A stretch of 64,000 bases of DNA from Oscillospiraceae bacterium (GTDB taxonomy: Bacteria; Bacillota; Clostridia; Oscillospirales; Oscillospiraceae), in assembly GCA_018385135.1 (NCBI GenBank), contig JAHAWY010000013.1:1-64000 (forward strand), written 5' to 3'. The position numbers were made by a program, and so were the translations under genes. The first letter of the stretch is position 1. Each line of letters opens with the position of its first letter. The notes beneath the pieces were generated by a model. That model did not search any database, was not told where the DNA came from, and was given only the letters and a program-made list of their open reading frames with translations. This document shows positions 1-7,231 of the stretch, piece by piece.

Positions 1-45
1 ACCGCCCTTTCCGGACACGGCGATTATTTTGGTATCGCGCTGCAT
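1..45 (-). CDS. CooC/MinD-type P-loop ATPase, N-terminal fragment (partial)
   Basis: Only the first 15 codons are inside the window. They read MQRDTKIIAVSGKGG, the start of a deviant Walker A loop (GKGGxGKT) as found in MinD, NifH, ParA and CooC family ATPases. I prefer the ATG at 45-43 because GGAG lies nine bases upstream; the ATG at 60-58 is in frame but has no visible ribosome binding site. Members of this class load metal clusters or position proteins. The exact subfamily cannot be told from so little sequence. Confidence 0.6.
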   Translation of the reverse strand, partial: MQRDTKIIAVSGKGG

Positions 46-60
46 ATATTCACACTCCAT

Positions 61-312
61 CCAGTGGTTATCGCTCAAAGCAAAGTGCAAAAAGCCTTTG
101 CAATTCGTTAATTAAAACACAAACAACGACATATTTCAACATATTGTTAAAAAAAATACATACAAAAATAAAAGTGTAATTTTGTCCCACTTTTTAATAC
201 TCAAACACCAAGCGCATACGAAAAGACCTTGGTCTATCCAAGCTGCCCAGAACCGAGCCAAAGCGTATTTTGGAGAATATGCCGTAAAAGCTTTGTTTTA
301 AAGTACGGCAAA
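61..312. other. AT-rich gap upstream of the CooC-like gene
   Basis: This stretch of about 250 bases is clearly AT-rich compared with the flanking genes, especially between 110 and 200 with long A and T runs. It probably contains the promoter of the minus-strand CooC-like gene, but I could not settle on a convincing -35/-10 pair. The two short ORFs in the track here (194-379 and 229-414) have no ribosome binding site and no recognisable content. Confidence 0.5.
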
Positions 313-344
313 AAAGACCTCCCGCCGAAAGGCAGGAGGTCTTT
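313..344 (-). terminator. Rho-independent terminator after the ThiF-like gene
   Basis: The arms AAAGACCTCC and GGAGGTCTTT enclose a GCC/GGC inner stem with one mismatch and a GAAA tetraloop. On the minus strand the hairpin is followed by a T run. It lies about 40 bases past the stop of the ThiF/MoeB-like gene and closes the AOR operon. Confidence 0.85.
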
Positions 345-386
345 AATACTGTCATGTGTGCCGCGCACCCGTACGGCATTATTCTC

Positions 387-1067
387 TTATACTCGTATCA
401 TCTCAAAGCTGTAATCAGTCAAGTCTATCAACAGAAGCCTTCCGCGAAGCTCACTTGCTCTCCCGGCAAGGATTTTCAGCGCCTCGCCGCATTCGAGCGC
501 GGCAACTGTCTGCGCCGTAAAAACAGGGTTTCCCCGCATCGGCAGAGCAGCGCCTTCGCCTTCGGCATAAAGCCTTTTCATAATACCCTCTCCGGGAAAA
601 ACTGCCGCAACCTGCCCACAAAAGCCGCCGATCGCCCCATGAATAAAAACAACGCCCAGTCTCTGACAGGCATTTTCCAGAACTATGCGAGCCTGAGGGC
701 TGTCGAGGCAGTCAATGACTATATCGTGTCCGTACAGCAGGTTTTCAGCATTTGTCTCGTCGAGCATTTGGCACACGGCAAAAACTTCAAGCTCGTCGTT
801 TATGTGCGCAAGCTCATTTTTGCACACCTCCGCTTTATAAAGTCCAATCGTATCGGGTCTTGCAAAAAGCTGGCGGTTTAGGTTGCTTTCAGAAAAAGTG
901 TCACCGTCAATAACGGTAATGCTCCCCACGCCAAAGCGTGCCAAGGCATTGCAAACAAAACCGCCCAAGCCGCCGCATCCGACAACGCAGACGGATTTTT
1001 GACGCACGGTGTCAAGCTCCGTTTGCGTAAACGCATTTAAATTGCCGGTATAACGCCGCTCTATCAT
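387..1067 (-). CDS. ThiF/MoeB/HesA family adenylyltransferase
   Basis: This 226-residue protein belongs to the E1-like family that adenylates the C-terminal Gly-Gly of ThiS/MoaD-type carriers. Visible features are the nucleotide-binding loop GCGGLGG near residue 31, the acidic VIDGD, NLNRQ near residue 63 and DCLDS near residue 118. I see no CxxC pairs, so the structural zinc site of classical MoeB/ThiF appears absent. GGAGG lies eight bases before the ATG. It starts directly after the MoaD-like gene, whose product ends in GG, so the two are the likely enzyme-substrate pair for pterin dithiolene sulfur transfer serving the adjacent AOR. A role in thiamine or another sulfur carrier pathway is possible but less supported by context. 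Confidence 0.85.
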   Translation of the reverse strand: MIERRYTGNLNAFTQTELDTVRQKSVCVVGCGGLGGFVCNALARFGVGSITVIDGDTFSESNLNRQLFARPDTIGLYKAEVCKNELAHINDELEVFAVCQMLDETNAENLLYGHDIVIDCLDSPQARIVLENACQRLGVVFIHGAIGGFCGQVAAVFPGEGIMKRLYAEGEGAALPMRGNPVFTAQTVAALECGEALKILAGRASELRGRLLLIDLTDYSFEMIRV

Positions 1068-1071
1068 AGGC

Positions 1072-1329
1072 TCAGCCTCCGCCGCTCAGCGGCAGGAAGG
1101 CGACTCTATCGCCCTCGTTTAGTCTGGTTTTGCAGCGCTCAAGAAGCTGAATGTTCGTGCCGTTTACGGCAATCAGCATTCGCTTTCCCTCTTTCGCCGC
1201 CGCCTTGCCATACGTCTTTTCAAGCTGCTTTATTAACTCGGCGACAGAGGATGCCTCAAGCTCATCGTCCTTCTTGCCCGTGAGCGTTATCAGCTCTCCC
1301 CAGTATTTAACCTGTATTTTCGCACTCAT
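1072..1329 (-). CDS. MoaD/ThiS-family sulfur carrier protein
   Basis: An 85-residue beta-grasp protein ending in LPLSGGG, the flexible C-terminal Gly-Gly tail that is adenylated and thiocarboxylated in MoaD and ThiS. The start overlaps the AOR stop by ATGA, giving translational coupling. The ThiF-like activator follows after four bases. Small MoaD-like proteins encoded beside aldehyde ferredoxin oxidoreductases are a known arrangement for tungstopterin supply. The last glycine gives GGG rather than exactly GG, which is within family variation. No MoaE (large subunit of molybdopterin synthase) is encoded in the window, so its partner must be elsewhere or different. Confidence 0.85.
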   Translation of the reverse strand: MSAKIQVKYWGELITLTGKKDDELEASSVAELIKQLEKTYGKAAAKEGKRMLIAVNGTNIQLLERCKTRLNEGDRVAFLPLSGGG

Positions 1330-3212
1330 ACCTCTATACCCAGCTTTCTGAGAGTTCTAGGCTTGGGAACGCCATTTTTGTCCCAACCGCGGGTTTTGTA
1401 ATACTTGGGCAGCATCACGTCCAAGGGAACGACCGTGTCAGCTCTGCCCTTCACCTGCGGGGTCTTGGTCATTCTGTCCGGCAGCGTATCGTCAGCCGCC
1501 GTCAAGCCCTCACGCAGGGAGAACAGGCGTTCGAGATTAAAGCTGCGCTCGCCGAGCCGCACAAACTGACCTGTATACATACGAATTCCCGTTACCAGTC
1601 TCACCGCTTCGGCGTGCGGCAGAAGATAGAAAGAGTTTATCCACAGCGCCGGCGCGATATTTAAAATAAACCTGACAAGCGGACCGGAGAAGGTCATTAT
1701 CCTGCCCGCCATGCGAGTGATAAAGTGGTTCGGACCAAGCTTGAAGAAAACCGCGGGCACGAAGGTCTGCGCCGAGAACAGGCAAAAGCCCGATGCGGAA
1801 ACCGCCTCCAGCGCATTCTGCATGAAAACGGTAAGCTGCGCCTTGCTTCTGGGGCTTTGGGCATCGAGCGAGAGCGCGCCGACGGACTCAAGCAGCGCAA
1901 GATATCCTCCGTTCAGGTGGCAGCCGCCGCGATTGCCCGTGGCATAGCCCAAGCCCATGCCGACACTGCGGCGCGGCTCGTAGCTTGCCATCTCAAGCCC
2001 CTTGGAGTGCATGGCAAATTCCTTTCCGCCGTATTTCTCGCTCAGCCACTTGCTGCCGTTTGCCAGCTCCGAATAAATGCCTTCACGATTTGCAATTTTA
2101 TACATCACATCAACGAGGTTATCCGTTCTGCCGAACTCCACACCGAAATCAGCAATCCCCTTTTCCTTTAGCTCCATGGCAAAGGCAATAGAGCCGGCAG
2201 CCGATATGGTGTCCATACCCAGAATGTCGCAAACGTAGTTAAGGCGCAAGATATCGTCCATATTGCAGGCGTCTATATTCGGACCGAACAGCCCAAGCGT
2301 TTCGTATTCCGGACCTTTGACCTCCTTGCCGTCAAGCATTACTCTGCGCTCGCAGCGGATGGGACAGGAGACACAGCTTGAGTTGCGCACCAGGCGCGTA
2401 TCCGCAAGGGTCTCTCCGCTGACCTTATCCGCCTGCTCATAATGCCCCCTCTGAAAATTCCTTGTTGGCAGCGCCCAGTTGGCGTTTGCCTTGTTTACCA
2501 GACCGGCGCTGCCGTAATGCGGCAGGCAGTCGCCCGTCATGGGATGCTTTTTTAGAAAGCTGACCCATTTCACAACAAATTCATCAAATTTCTTTTTGTT
2601 GAGTACCGGAGGCTCGGCTGTTCCGAAAGCGGAAATCGCTTTAATATTCTTGCTGCCGAAAACAGCGCCAACACCGCAGCGCCCCGCCACGCGCTCACCG
2701 CTGACGGCTGAGGCGTAGCTTACGAGGTTTTCGCCCGCCTGACCGATCACCAGCTTGCCGTGGTGCTTGGGCAGACTTTCCTGAGTTTTCTCAGCGTCAA
2801 GCCCCCAAAGCTCCGAAGCATCAAGCAGCTCAACGTCGCCGTCGGTTATACAAATATGCACGGGATGCTCGGACTTTCCCGAAATAACAAGACCGTCGAA
2901 GCCGGCGCGCTTCATCATGACGCCGAAAGTACCGCCGCAGTTGGACGACGCCACGCCGCCGCTGAGCACGTTTTTAAAGGAGATATTAAAGCGGCTCGAC
3001 GAGGGCGCACCCGTGCCGTTTAGCGGTCCTGTGTTGACGATTATAACAGACTCCGGGGCAAGAGCGTCCACCCCCGGCGGATAATGGTCAAGCAGCAGGC
3101 GCGCTGCAAGGGTTTTACCGCCTATGTACTTTTTAAAGTAGCTTTCGGATATCGTCCTTTTCTCAAGCTCGCCGGTGGAGAGATTTATGTATGCATAAAC
3201 AGGCAGGTTCAT
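1326..3212 (-). CDS. Aldehyde:ferredoxin oxidoreductase (tungsten enzyme)
   Basis: A 628-residue protein of normal AOR length. AOR oxidises aldehydes to carboxylic acids with a bis-pterin tungsten centre and one [4Fe-4S] cluster, passing electrons to ferredoxin. The N-terminal domain shows the typical YIGGKTLAA and NTGPLNGTGAPSSSR segments of pterin binding. The cluster motif CxxCxxxC is seen as SSCVSCPIRCE around residue 290, with the distal cysteine in the GFCLF segment near residue 475. The gene overlaps the upstream ferredoxin gene by four bases and the downstream MoaD gene by four bases. Physiological substrate cannot be told from sequence; the AOR family also includes enzymes for formaldehyde, glyceraldehyde-3-phosphate and carboxylate reduction. 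Confidence 0.92.
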   Translation of the reverse strand: MNLPVYAYINLSTGELEKRTISESYFKKYIGGKTLAARLLLDHYPPGVDALAPESVIIVNTGPLNGTGAPSSSRFNISFKNVLSGGVASSNCGGTFGVMMKRAGFDGLVISGKSEHPVHICITDGDVELLDASELWGLDAEKTQESLPKHHGKLVIGQAGENLVSYASAVSGERVAGRCGVGAVFGSKNIKAISAFGTAEPPVLNKKKFDEFVVKWVSFLKKHPMTGDCLPHYGSAGLVNKANANWALPTRNFQRGHYEQADKVSGETLADTRLVRNSSCVSCPIRCERRVMLDGKEVKGPEYETLGLFGPNIDACNMDDILRLNYVCDILGMDTISAAGSIAFAMELKEKGIADFGVEFGRTDNLVDVMYKIANREGIYSELANGSKWLSEKYGGKEFAMHSKGLEMASYEPRRSVGMGLGYATGNRGGCHLNGGYLALLESVGALSLDAQSPRSKAQLTVFMQNALEAVSASGFCLFSAQTFVPAVFFKLGPNHFITRMAGRIMTFSGPLVRFILNIAPALWINSFYLLPHAEAVRLVTGIRMYTGQFVRLGERSFNLERLFSLREGLTAADDTLPDRMTKTPQVKGRADTVVPLDVMLPKYYKTRGWDKNGVPKPRTLRKLGIEV

Positions 3213-3739
3213 ACGCGCACCTCCTCTGATGCTTTGCTTTCCGGAGACGCAGCCGATGCGGCATCTCTTCCCGCATCGGGTTTTGCTTCATTTTTCTGCG
3301 CCGCTGCGGAGCTTGGCTCTGCCGGAACGGGCACAAGCCTTATAGCCCCCAGCGGGCAGCGCTTTTCACACAAAGCGCAGGCAACGCATTTTTCGGGCGC
3401 TGTCAGCTCTGCGGCTACGTCTATATCGCCCTTGAACTTGGGCATTGCGATTTTAAGCGCGCCCGAAGCGCAGGAATCCACACAAATTGAGCAGGCGCTG
3501 CAAAGCTTCTCGTTTATATGAGGCTTCGGCCAGTCCTTTTTTGGAACGCGCTGCAAAACCACTCCCTTTGAGGTCTGCACAGCGCCTTTTGCGCATAAAC
3601 GTCCGCAAACGCCGCATTCTATGCAGCGCTTCGGATTTATTCTATGCATCTGCTTTGGCTCACCGCTTATTGCAAAGACAGGACAGTTGCGCTTACAAAG
3701 ACCGCAGCCGATGCAGCCTTCGGTGATCATATAGGACAT
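3209..3739 (-). CDS. Polyferredoxin with four [4Fe-4S] motifs, AOR electron carrier
   Basis: I place the start at the second methionine of the ORF (MSYMITEG), which has GGAG in front; this gives 176 residues. Four CxxCxxCxxxC motifs follow in order: CIGCGLCKRNC, CIECGVCGRLC, CSACSICVDSC and CVACALCEKRC, so up to four [4Fe-4S] clusters. The last 35 residues are Ala/Pro/Glu-rich and probably flexible. The stop overlaps the AOR start (ATGA). Its role as AOR electron-transfer subunit is inferred from the overlap and from similar HycB/AorB-type neighbours in other anaerobes. Confidence 0.88.
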   Translation of the reverse strand: MSYMITEGCIGCGLCKRNCPVFAISGEPKQMHRINPKRCIECGVCGRLCAKGAVQTSKGVVLQRVPKKDWPKPHINEKLCSACSICVDSCASGALKIAMPKFKGDIDVAAELTAPEKCVACALCEKRCPLGAIRLVPVPAEPSSAAAQKNEAKPDAGRDAASAASPESKASEEVRV

Positions 3740-3863
3740 TGCTTTCTCCTCTCCCCCGCTCTGTTTTTCCAAAACACAGCTCCGAGTCAATCACTCTGCT
3801 CATTTCCTCGCGGCATAGCGTTTCGACTCACCATTAGATATAAATTATACCACCGTTGACCTA

Positions 3864-3953
3864 TCACGGCAAGCCGAGCTTAAGCAAATCAATTATTTTT
3901 CGTGCGTATAGGAGTATCAAAACCAGCAAAATATACAAGTCTTCCCGTCCCAT
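3864..3953 (-). CDS. Possible 29-residue membrane microprotein
   Basis: An ORF too short for a confident call: MGREDLYI then a run of about ten hydrophobic residues, a basic ARK and a C-terminal KLGLP. It would form a single short transmembrane helix. A GAGGA sequence lies about 11 bases before the ATG. It sits alone in the gap between the ferredoxin gene and mogA. Hydrophobic microproteins of this size are common in spore formers, but I do not recognise this one, and chance is a real alternative. Confidence 0.3.
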   Translation of the reverse strand: MGREDLYILLVLILLYARKIIDLLKLGLP

Positions 3954-4005
3954 ATGTTTTCTGCGTCCTCTGAAAACACCACGTCTCCCTCTCCCACAGC
4001 AAGCA

Positions 4006-4050
4006 GCCCCCAAAGCTGTTTTCGGTGCGGATAAAAACAGCTTCGGGGGC
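4006..4050 (-). terminator. Hairpin at the end of the moaC-mogA operon
   Basis: A long stem with arms GCCCCC..AAAGCTGTTTT and AAAACAGCTT..GGGGGC lies just past the mogA stop. It has no clear U tract on the minus strand, so it could act as an imperfect terminator or as a 3' stabilising hairpin. It is the only structure that could close this operon. Confidence 0.6.
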
Positions 4051-4076
4051 ACTTGACTTGTCAGAGCAATTTGCAT

Positions 4077-4574
4077 CTAATCCTTGATTTTCGCGCAGTC
4101 GGAAGGTTTTCCCTCAAGCATTTTAAGCCCGTGGTCAAGAGCTGAGAGCACGGCTTCAAGGTTCTCCCTCGCAGCCTTTGGGCTGCCCGGAAGATTAATA
4201 ATAAGGCTTCCCTTTCTAATTCCCGCCTGCGAGCGTGAGAGCATGGCGCGCTTTGTGATTTGCATTGAAGCATAGCGCATCGCCTCAGGTATGCCGGGGC
4301 AGAGCTTATCGCAAACGGCGGTGGTGGCTTCGGGCGTGATATCGCGCGGGGCAAAGCCCGTGCCGCCCGTGGTTACGATCAGCTCCGCCTCGCGCGCGTC
4401 GGCAATTTCGCAAAGCGCTCTCTCGATTTGCTCTTTTTCATCGGGTACGATTTGCGTTTTGACCACCTCGTAGCCCGCCTCCTTTAAAGCCCGCGCCACT
4501 AACGGTCCTCCCTCGTCGGGACGCTCTCCGCAAGCGCACCTATCGCTCACCGTGATAACCGCAGCCTTATACAT
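4077..4574 (-). CDS. mogA: Molybdopterin adenylyltransferase (MogA/MoaB family)
   Basis: The protein is 165 residues from the ATG that follows GGAGG by seven bases; the ORF track start two codons earlier overlaps the binding site. It shows the MoCF-biosynthesis fold signatures: VITVSDRC at the N-terminus, TTGGTGFAPRD near residue 70, and NLPGSPKA near residue 130. MogA/MoaB activates molybdopterin with AMP before metal insertion; MoaB-type proteins do the same for tungsten enzymes. It is the last gene of the moaC-moaA-MOSC-mogA operon. No moeA is present in the window. Confidence 0.93.
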   Translation of the reverse strand: MYKAAVITVSDRCACGERPDEGGPLVARALKEAGYEVVKTQIVPDEKEQIERALCEIADAREAELIVTTGGTGFAPRDITPEATTAVCDKLCPGIPEAMRYASMQITKRAMLSRSQAGIRKGSLIINLPGSPKAARENLEAVLSALDHGLKMLEGKPSDCAKIKD

Positions 4575-4734
4575 AAGCACTCCTCCAATTAAAGCAGTAA
4601 ATTGATCTCCGTGGCTGTCGCCACGCTATCGCCAGTGCTGTCCCCGCCAGTATATTTCTTTGCGGCAGCAAAAATCAGCAGCACAAAAGTGCCAGAGTGA
4701 CCGACGTGGTTTTTTCGCTTTCTTCTCTCTTTCT

Positions 4735-5178
4735 TTATTCGGTGGGAACAACGCTCAGCGTGTCGCCAACGCATATAGTTCCCCCGTGCAGAACGCGTGC
4801 AAAAACGCCCTCGCGGGGCATTATGCACTCGCCCATTTTCTTATAGATTTCGCAGCCCGAGTGACATTCCTTGCCAATCTGCGTTAGCTCCAGCAGCACG
4901 TCGTTGCAGGAAAAGCGCGTGCCGATAGGAAGGGCGTGAAAATCGACTCCCGATACTACGAGGTTTTCGCCGAAAGCGCCGTCGGACACCTCCGCGCCCT
5001 TGGCGCGAAAGGCTTCTATCTTTTCGTAACTGAGCATTGAAACCTGACGTTGCCATTTACCCGCGTGAGCATCGTTTTCAATGCCCCAATCCTCAACAAA
5101 AACGGCTCTGCCGACATTTTGCTTCTGAGTTCCCTTGACCGGACTGGTGCATACCGCAAGTACCTTCCCCATACTCAT
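4735..5178 (-). CDS. MOSC domain protein
   Basis: A 147-residue single-domain MOSC protein (molybdenum cofactor sulfurase C-terminal family). Visible are the GIENDAHAG segment near residue 32, GAFGENL near residue 67 and the conserved cysteine in GKECHSGC near residue 102. MOSC domains bind or carry sulfur and deliver it to molybdenum enzymes, or transfer the cofactor. The start overlaps the moaA stop by ATGA, so it is co-translated with cofactor genes. Stand-alone MOSC proteins like this are frequent next to moaC or mogA in clostridia. Its exact acceptor is unknown. Confidence 0.88.
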   Translation of the reverse strand: MSMGKVLAVCTSPVKGTQKQNVGRAVFVEDWGIENDAHAGKWQRQVSMLSYEKIEAFRAKGAEVSDGAFGENLVVSGVDFHALPIGTRFSCNDVLLELTQIGKECHSGCEIYKKMGECIMPREGVFARVLHGGTICVGDTLSVVPTE

Positions 5179-6143
5179 CCTCCTATCTGCGACATGATGT
5201 GCCGTTCAAGATGCTCACCGCCGCGCGTACCGAAGGAGTGCCGCTTCGGCTTTTCCCAAATAGCCGAGCGCATTGCGCTGAGAATTGTCTCGTCACTGCC
5301 TTGCAGAAGCGGCTTTAGCTCCACGCCGTGTTCATATTGCAGGCAGGCTTTAAGAAAGCCCGTTGAGGTCAGGCGCACGCGGTTGCAGCTTTCGCAAAAG
5401 CAGTTTGAAACGGCACTTATAAAGCCTAGTCTGCCCGGCAGCTCGCCGAGCTTATAGTAGCTGCAAGGTCCATCCATGCTCTCTTTTTCAAGCGGGGTCA
5501 TTTTTCCGAAGTGCTCTGAAAGCAGCGCCGCGACCGTTTCCGGAGATATTCCCTCAAGCGTTTTGCCTAAGCCGATGGGCATTAGCTCAATAAAACGCAG
5601 CGCAAGCCGCTCATCGCTTAAAAACCGCTCCGCCATCGGCACAAGCTGCCTTTCATTAAGCTCTGTCAGCACACAGTTTATCTTCACGGGCAGTCCGCTG
5701 CACAGCGCAGCGTCAATTGAATCGAGCACCATTGAAACGCCCCTTCGCCGCGTCACGGCTTCAAAAGCAGTTTCGTCGAGCGCGTCAAGACTGATATTCA
5801 CCGAGTCCAGCCCCGACGAAAGAAGCTCTGAAAGCTGCTCTTTCAAGAGCAGACCGTTGGTGGTAAGGCAGACCATCTCAATTCCGTCTATAGCCTTTAT
5901 CCCCCGTATCAATGCCGGCAAATCGCGCCGCACAAGCGGCTCGCCGCCTGTAATCCGTACCTTCCTAACGCCAAGCTGCGCCAAAAGCCGCGTCAAGCGC
6001 ACAATTTCCTCATAGCGCAGCAACTCACCGTGCGTCACCGGCTTAACGCCGCTCTCCGGCATACAGTAGACGCAGCGCAGATTGCAGCGGTCGGTTACTG
6101 AGATGCGCACATAATCAATGCTTCTTCCCTGTGCGTCAAGCAT
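5175..6143 (-). CDS. moaA: GTP 3',8-cyclase MoaA
   Basis: A 322-residue radical SAM enzyme that converts GTP to 3',8-cyclo-GTP, the first step of molybdopterin synthesis. The N-terminal cluster motif CNLRCVYC begins near residue 20, with GGEPLVRRD near residue 66. The second cluster site near the C-terminus is [11 protein letters not shown] followed by a further cysteine (KACL). The protein ends in GG, as MoaA does for 5'-deoxyadenosyl chemistry. It overlaps the moaC stop by eight bases. Confidence 0.97.
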   Translation of the reverse strand: MLDAQGRSIDYVRISVTDRCNLRCVYCMPESGVKPVTHGELLRYEEIVRLTRLLAQLGVRKVRITGGEPLVRRDLPALIRGIKAIDGIEMVCLTTNGLLLKEQLSELLSSGLDSVNISLDALDETAFEAVTRRRGVSMVLDSIDAALCSGLPVKINCVLTELNERQLVPMAERFLSDERLALRFIELMPIGLGKTLEGISPETVAALLSEHFGKMTPLEKESMDGPCSYYKLGELPGRLGFISAVSNCFCESCNRVRLTSTGFLKACLQYEHGVELKPLLQGSDETILSAMRSAIWEKPKRHSFGTRGGEHLERHIMSQIGG

Positions 6144-6735
6144 TGCGCTCCCCCTTGGCAGCGGTTTTTATGCCGCGCTCTGAAAGGAGCGGAAGCAGCT
6201 TCTCTATACGCCGTGTTTTGCCGGATTTTTTTACGCTGCTTACGGCGAAATCATCGGGCGCTTTTTCATAGTAGAAATCGCCCGATTTTCCGCCGTGTTT
6301 TTCAAGCAAATGAACATTGTCAATGAGCATACGCTTATCCATCGCCTTGCACATATCGTAAACCGTGAGCAGGGCGACCGACGCGCCCGTGAGCGCCTCC
6401 ATTTCAACGCCTGTTTTTCCATCGGTTTTAGCGGTACAAATGGCGGTTACGGCGCAGTCCGCGTCATTGATTATAAAATCCACAGCGCAGCTTGTCATCG
6501 TCAGCGGATGTGCAAGCGGGATAAGCTCGCTTGTGCGCTTTGCGGCCATCATACCCGCCACACGCGCAACGCCGAGAACGTCGCCCTTTTGCGCCGTACC
6601 GTTTTTTATTGCTTCAAGCACCTCGCGCGACACGCGGATGCTTCCTTGAGCAACAGCCGTTCTGGGCGTGACCGCCTTTTCGGATATATCCACCATTATT
6701 GCGTTGCCCGCAGCGTCGAAATGGTTAAAGCCCAT
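6136..6735 (-). CDS. moaC: Cyclic pyranopterin monophosphate synthase MoaC
   Basis: 199 residues from the ATG that has GGAGG eight bases upstream (the track start is five codons longer). MoaC works after MoaA to give cyclic pyranopterin monophosphate. Family signatures include [12 protein letters not shown] near residue 14, the [14 protein letters not shown] segment near residue 67 and [15 protein letters not shown] near residue 105. The C-terminus has a basic tail of about 40 residues that extends past the typical domain end. First gene of the operon, behind a structured leader. Confidence 0.96.
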   Translation of the reverse strand: MGFNHFDAAGNAIMVDISEKAVTPRTAVAQGSIRVSREVLEAIKNGTAQKGDVLGVARVAGMMAAKRTSELIPLAHPLTMTSCAVDFIINDADCAVTAICTAKTDGKTGVEMEALTGASVALLTVYDMCKAMDKRMLIDNVHLLEKHGGKSGDFYYEKAPDDFAVSSVKKSGKTRRIEKLLPLLSERGIKTAAKGERNA

Positions 6736-6900
6736 ATGCGCCACCTCCAAAATTTAAAATCTAACCCTCAGTTTCCGCGGGAAGCTCCCCGTACCCCTCC
6801 AGCAGTTCGGCAAGGCAGTTGCCGCCTATCATCGAGCAAAGCTGTCACTTGCCCCGCTCACCGGGTAAGCATACTAGAACCTCCGCGCAAGAATGCTTAA
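6736..6900 (-). promoter_or_regulatory. Structured 5' leader of moaC; candidate Moco/Tuco riboswitch
   Basis: The RNA from about 6900 to 6771 can fold into a closing stem (CGCGG with CCGCG) and internal hairpins: GCUUAC/GUGAGC, GGGCAAG/UUUGCUC and GGCAA/UUGCC. It lies between a promoter and the first gene of the pterin-cofactor operon. Molybdenum-cofactor riboswitches are known upstream of moa operons in many bacteria, and a variant answers to the tungsten cofactor. I did not match the sequence to the covariance model, so this is an inference from position and fold. The same bases also contain a 23-codon ORF. Confidence 0.45.
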
Positions 6901-6931
6901 AGCTCTTTTTCCCAACAACTCTTATATTTGT

Positions 6932-6959
6932 TGATTATTCTACCTTATGCTTGTGTCAA
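6932..6959 (-). promoter_or_regulatory. Candidate sigma-A promoter of the moaC operon
   Basis: On the minus strand a perfect TTGACA (6959-6954) is followed after 16 bases by TAATCA (6937-6932), a weak -10. Transcription would start about 25 bases before the structured leader. An inverted repeat sits immediately upstream of the -35. Confidence 0.45.
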
Positions 6960-6963
6960 TATC

Positions 6964-6991
6964 AATTCATATTTAGCGCGCAATATGAATT
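6964..6991. repeat. Palindrome beside the moaC promoter
   Basis: Perfect 9-base arms AATTCATAT and ATATGAATT separated by 10 bases (TTAGCGCGCA). It lies just upstream of the -35 box of the moaC promoter, the position of an activator or repressor operator. It touches the stop codon of the candidate 45-residue ORF and might instead be a weak terminator, though no U tract follows. Confidence 0.6.
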
Positions 6992-7128
6992 CATTCGGGT
7001 TTTTTCTGCGCGGCATGGCACGCATCTGTGCATGAAGCAGCCATCTCGCCGCGGTTAACGGCGGAGGCGAGCGTATTTCCTATTAGGGCAGATTTGAGCC
7101 GCTCGTCAAGCTGCTCTTTTGTTGACAT
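6991..7128 (-). CDS. Possible 45-residue protein with a CxxxCH motif
   Basis: An ORF below the track cutoff: it begins MSTKEQLDERLKSAL, has a small Ala-rich middle and ends with CTDACHAAQKKPE. The first half would be an amphipathic helix; the CTDACH pair could bind metal. The codon choice resembles neighbouring genes. The AAAGG ahead of the ATG is only two bases away, so the start site is weak. It lies upstream of and in the same direction as the moaC operon. I do not recognise the family. Confidence 0.38.
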   Translation of the reverse strand: MSTKEQLDERLKSALIGNTLASAVNRGEMAASCTDACHAAQKKPE

Positions 7129-7173
7129 AGCCTTTCGGAAATCCCGCTATAGCCGTCTTACCATGAGCTGCGC

Positions 7174-7202
7174 TTGAAAATGCGCGGAAATTGAAATATA
7201 CT
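7174..7202 (+). promoter_or_regulatory. Promoter of the DNA glycosylase gene
   Basis: TTGAAA at 7174-7179, a 17-base spacer and TATACT at 7197-7202, about 30 bases before a start codon that has AAGGAGG in front. A normal sigma-A type promoter. Confidence 0.65.
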
Positions 7203-7231
7203 ATCAGCGTTATACTAAGGAGGCATAGCAT

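Noticed and set aside
194-414. Two 61-codon ORFs on opposite strands
   Set aside because: They overlap the terminator hairpin of the AOR operon and show no coding features.
354-881. 175-codon plus-strand ORF
   Set aside because: It is the antisense shadow of the ThiF/MoeB gene, without a binding site or family motif.
4589-4828. 79-codon minus-strand ORF with a hydrophobic, Lys-ending C-terminal part between the MOSC gene and mogA
   Set aside because: It has no ribosome binding site and its first half overlaps the MOSC coding sequence in another frame; the rest could be chance. Kept only as a remote small-ORF possibility.
6736-6900. Cobalamin riboswitch in the moaC leader
   Set aside because: Some short CCCGG and ACTGCC pieces looked similar, but the conserved cobalamin core (GCCACTG and GGGAAGG) is not in order here.
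6855-6900. Selenocysteine reading of the TGA in the leader ORF
   Set aside because: No start codon in frame upstream and no evident SECIS downstream; a stop codon is the simpler reading.
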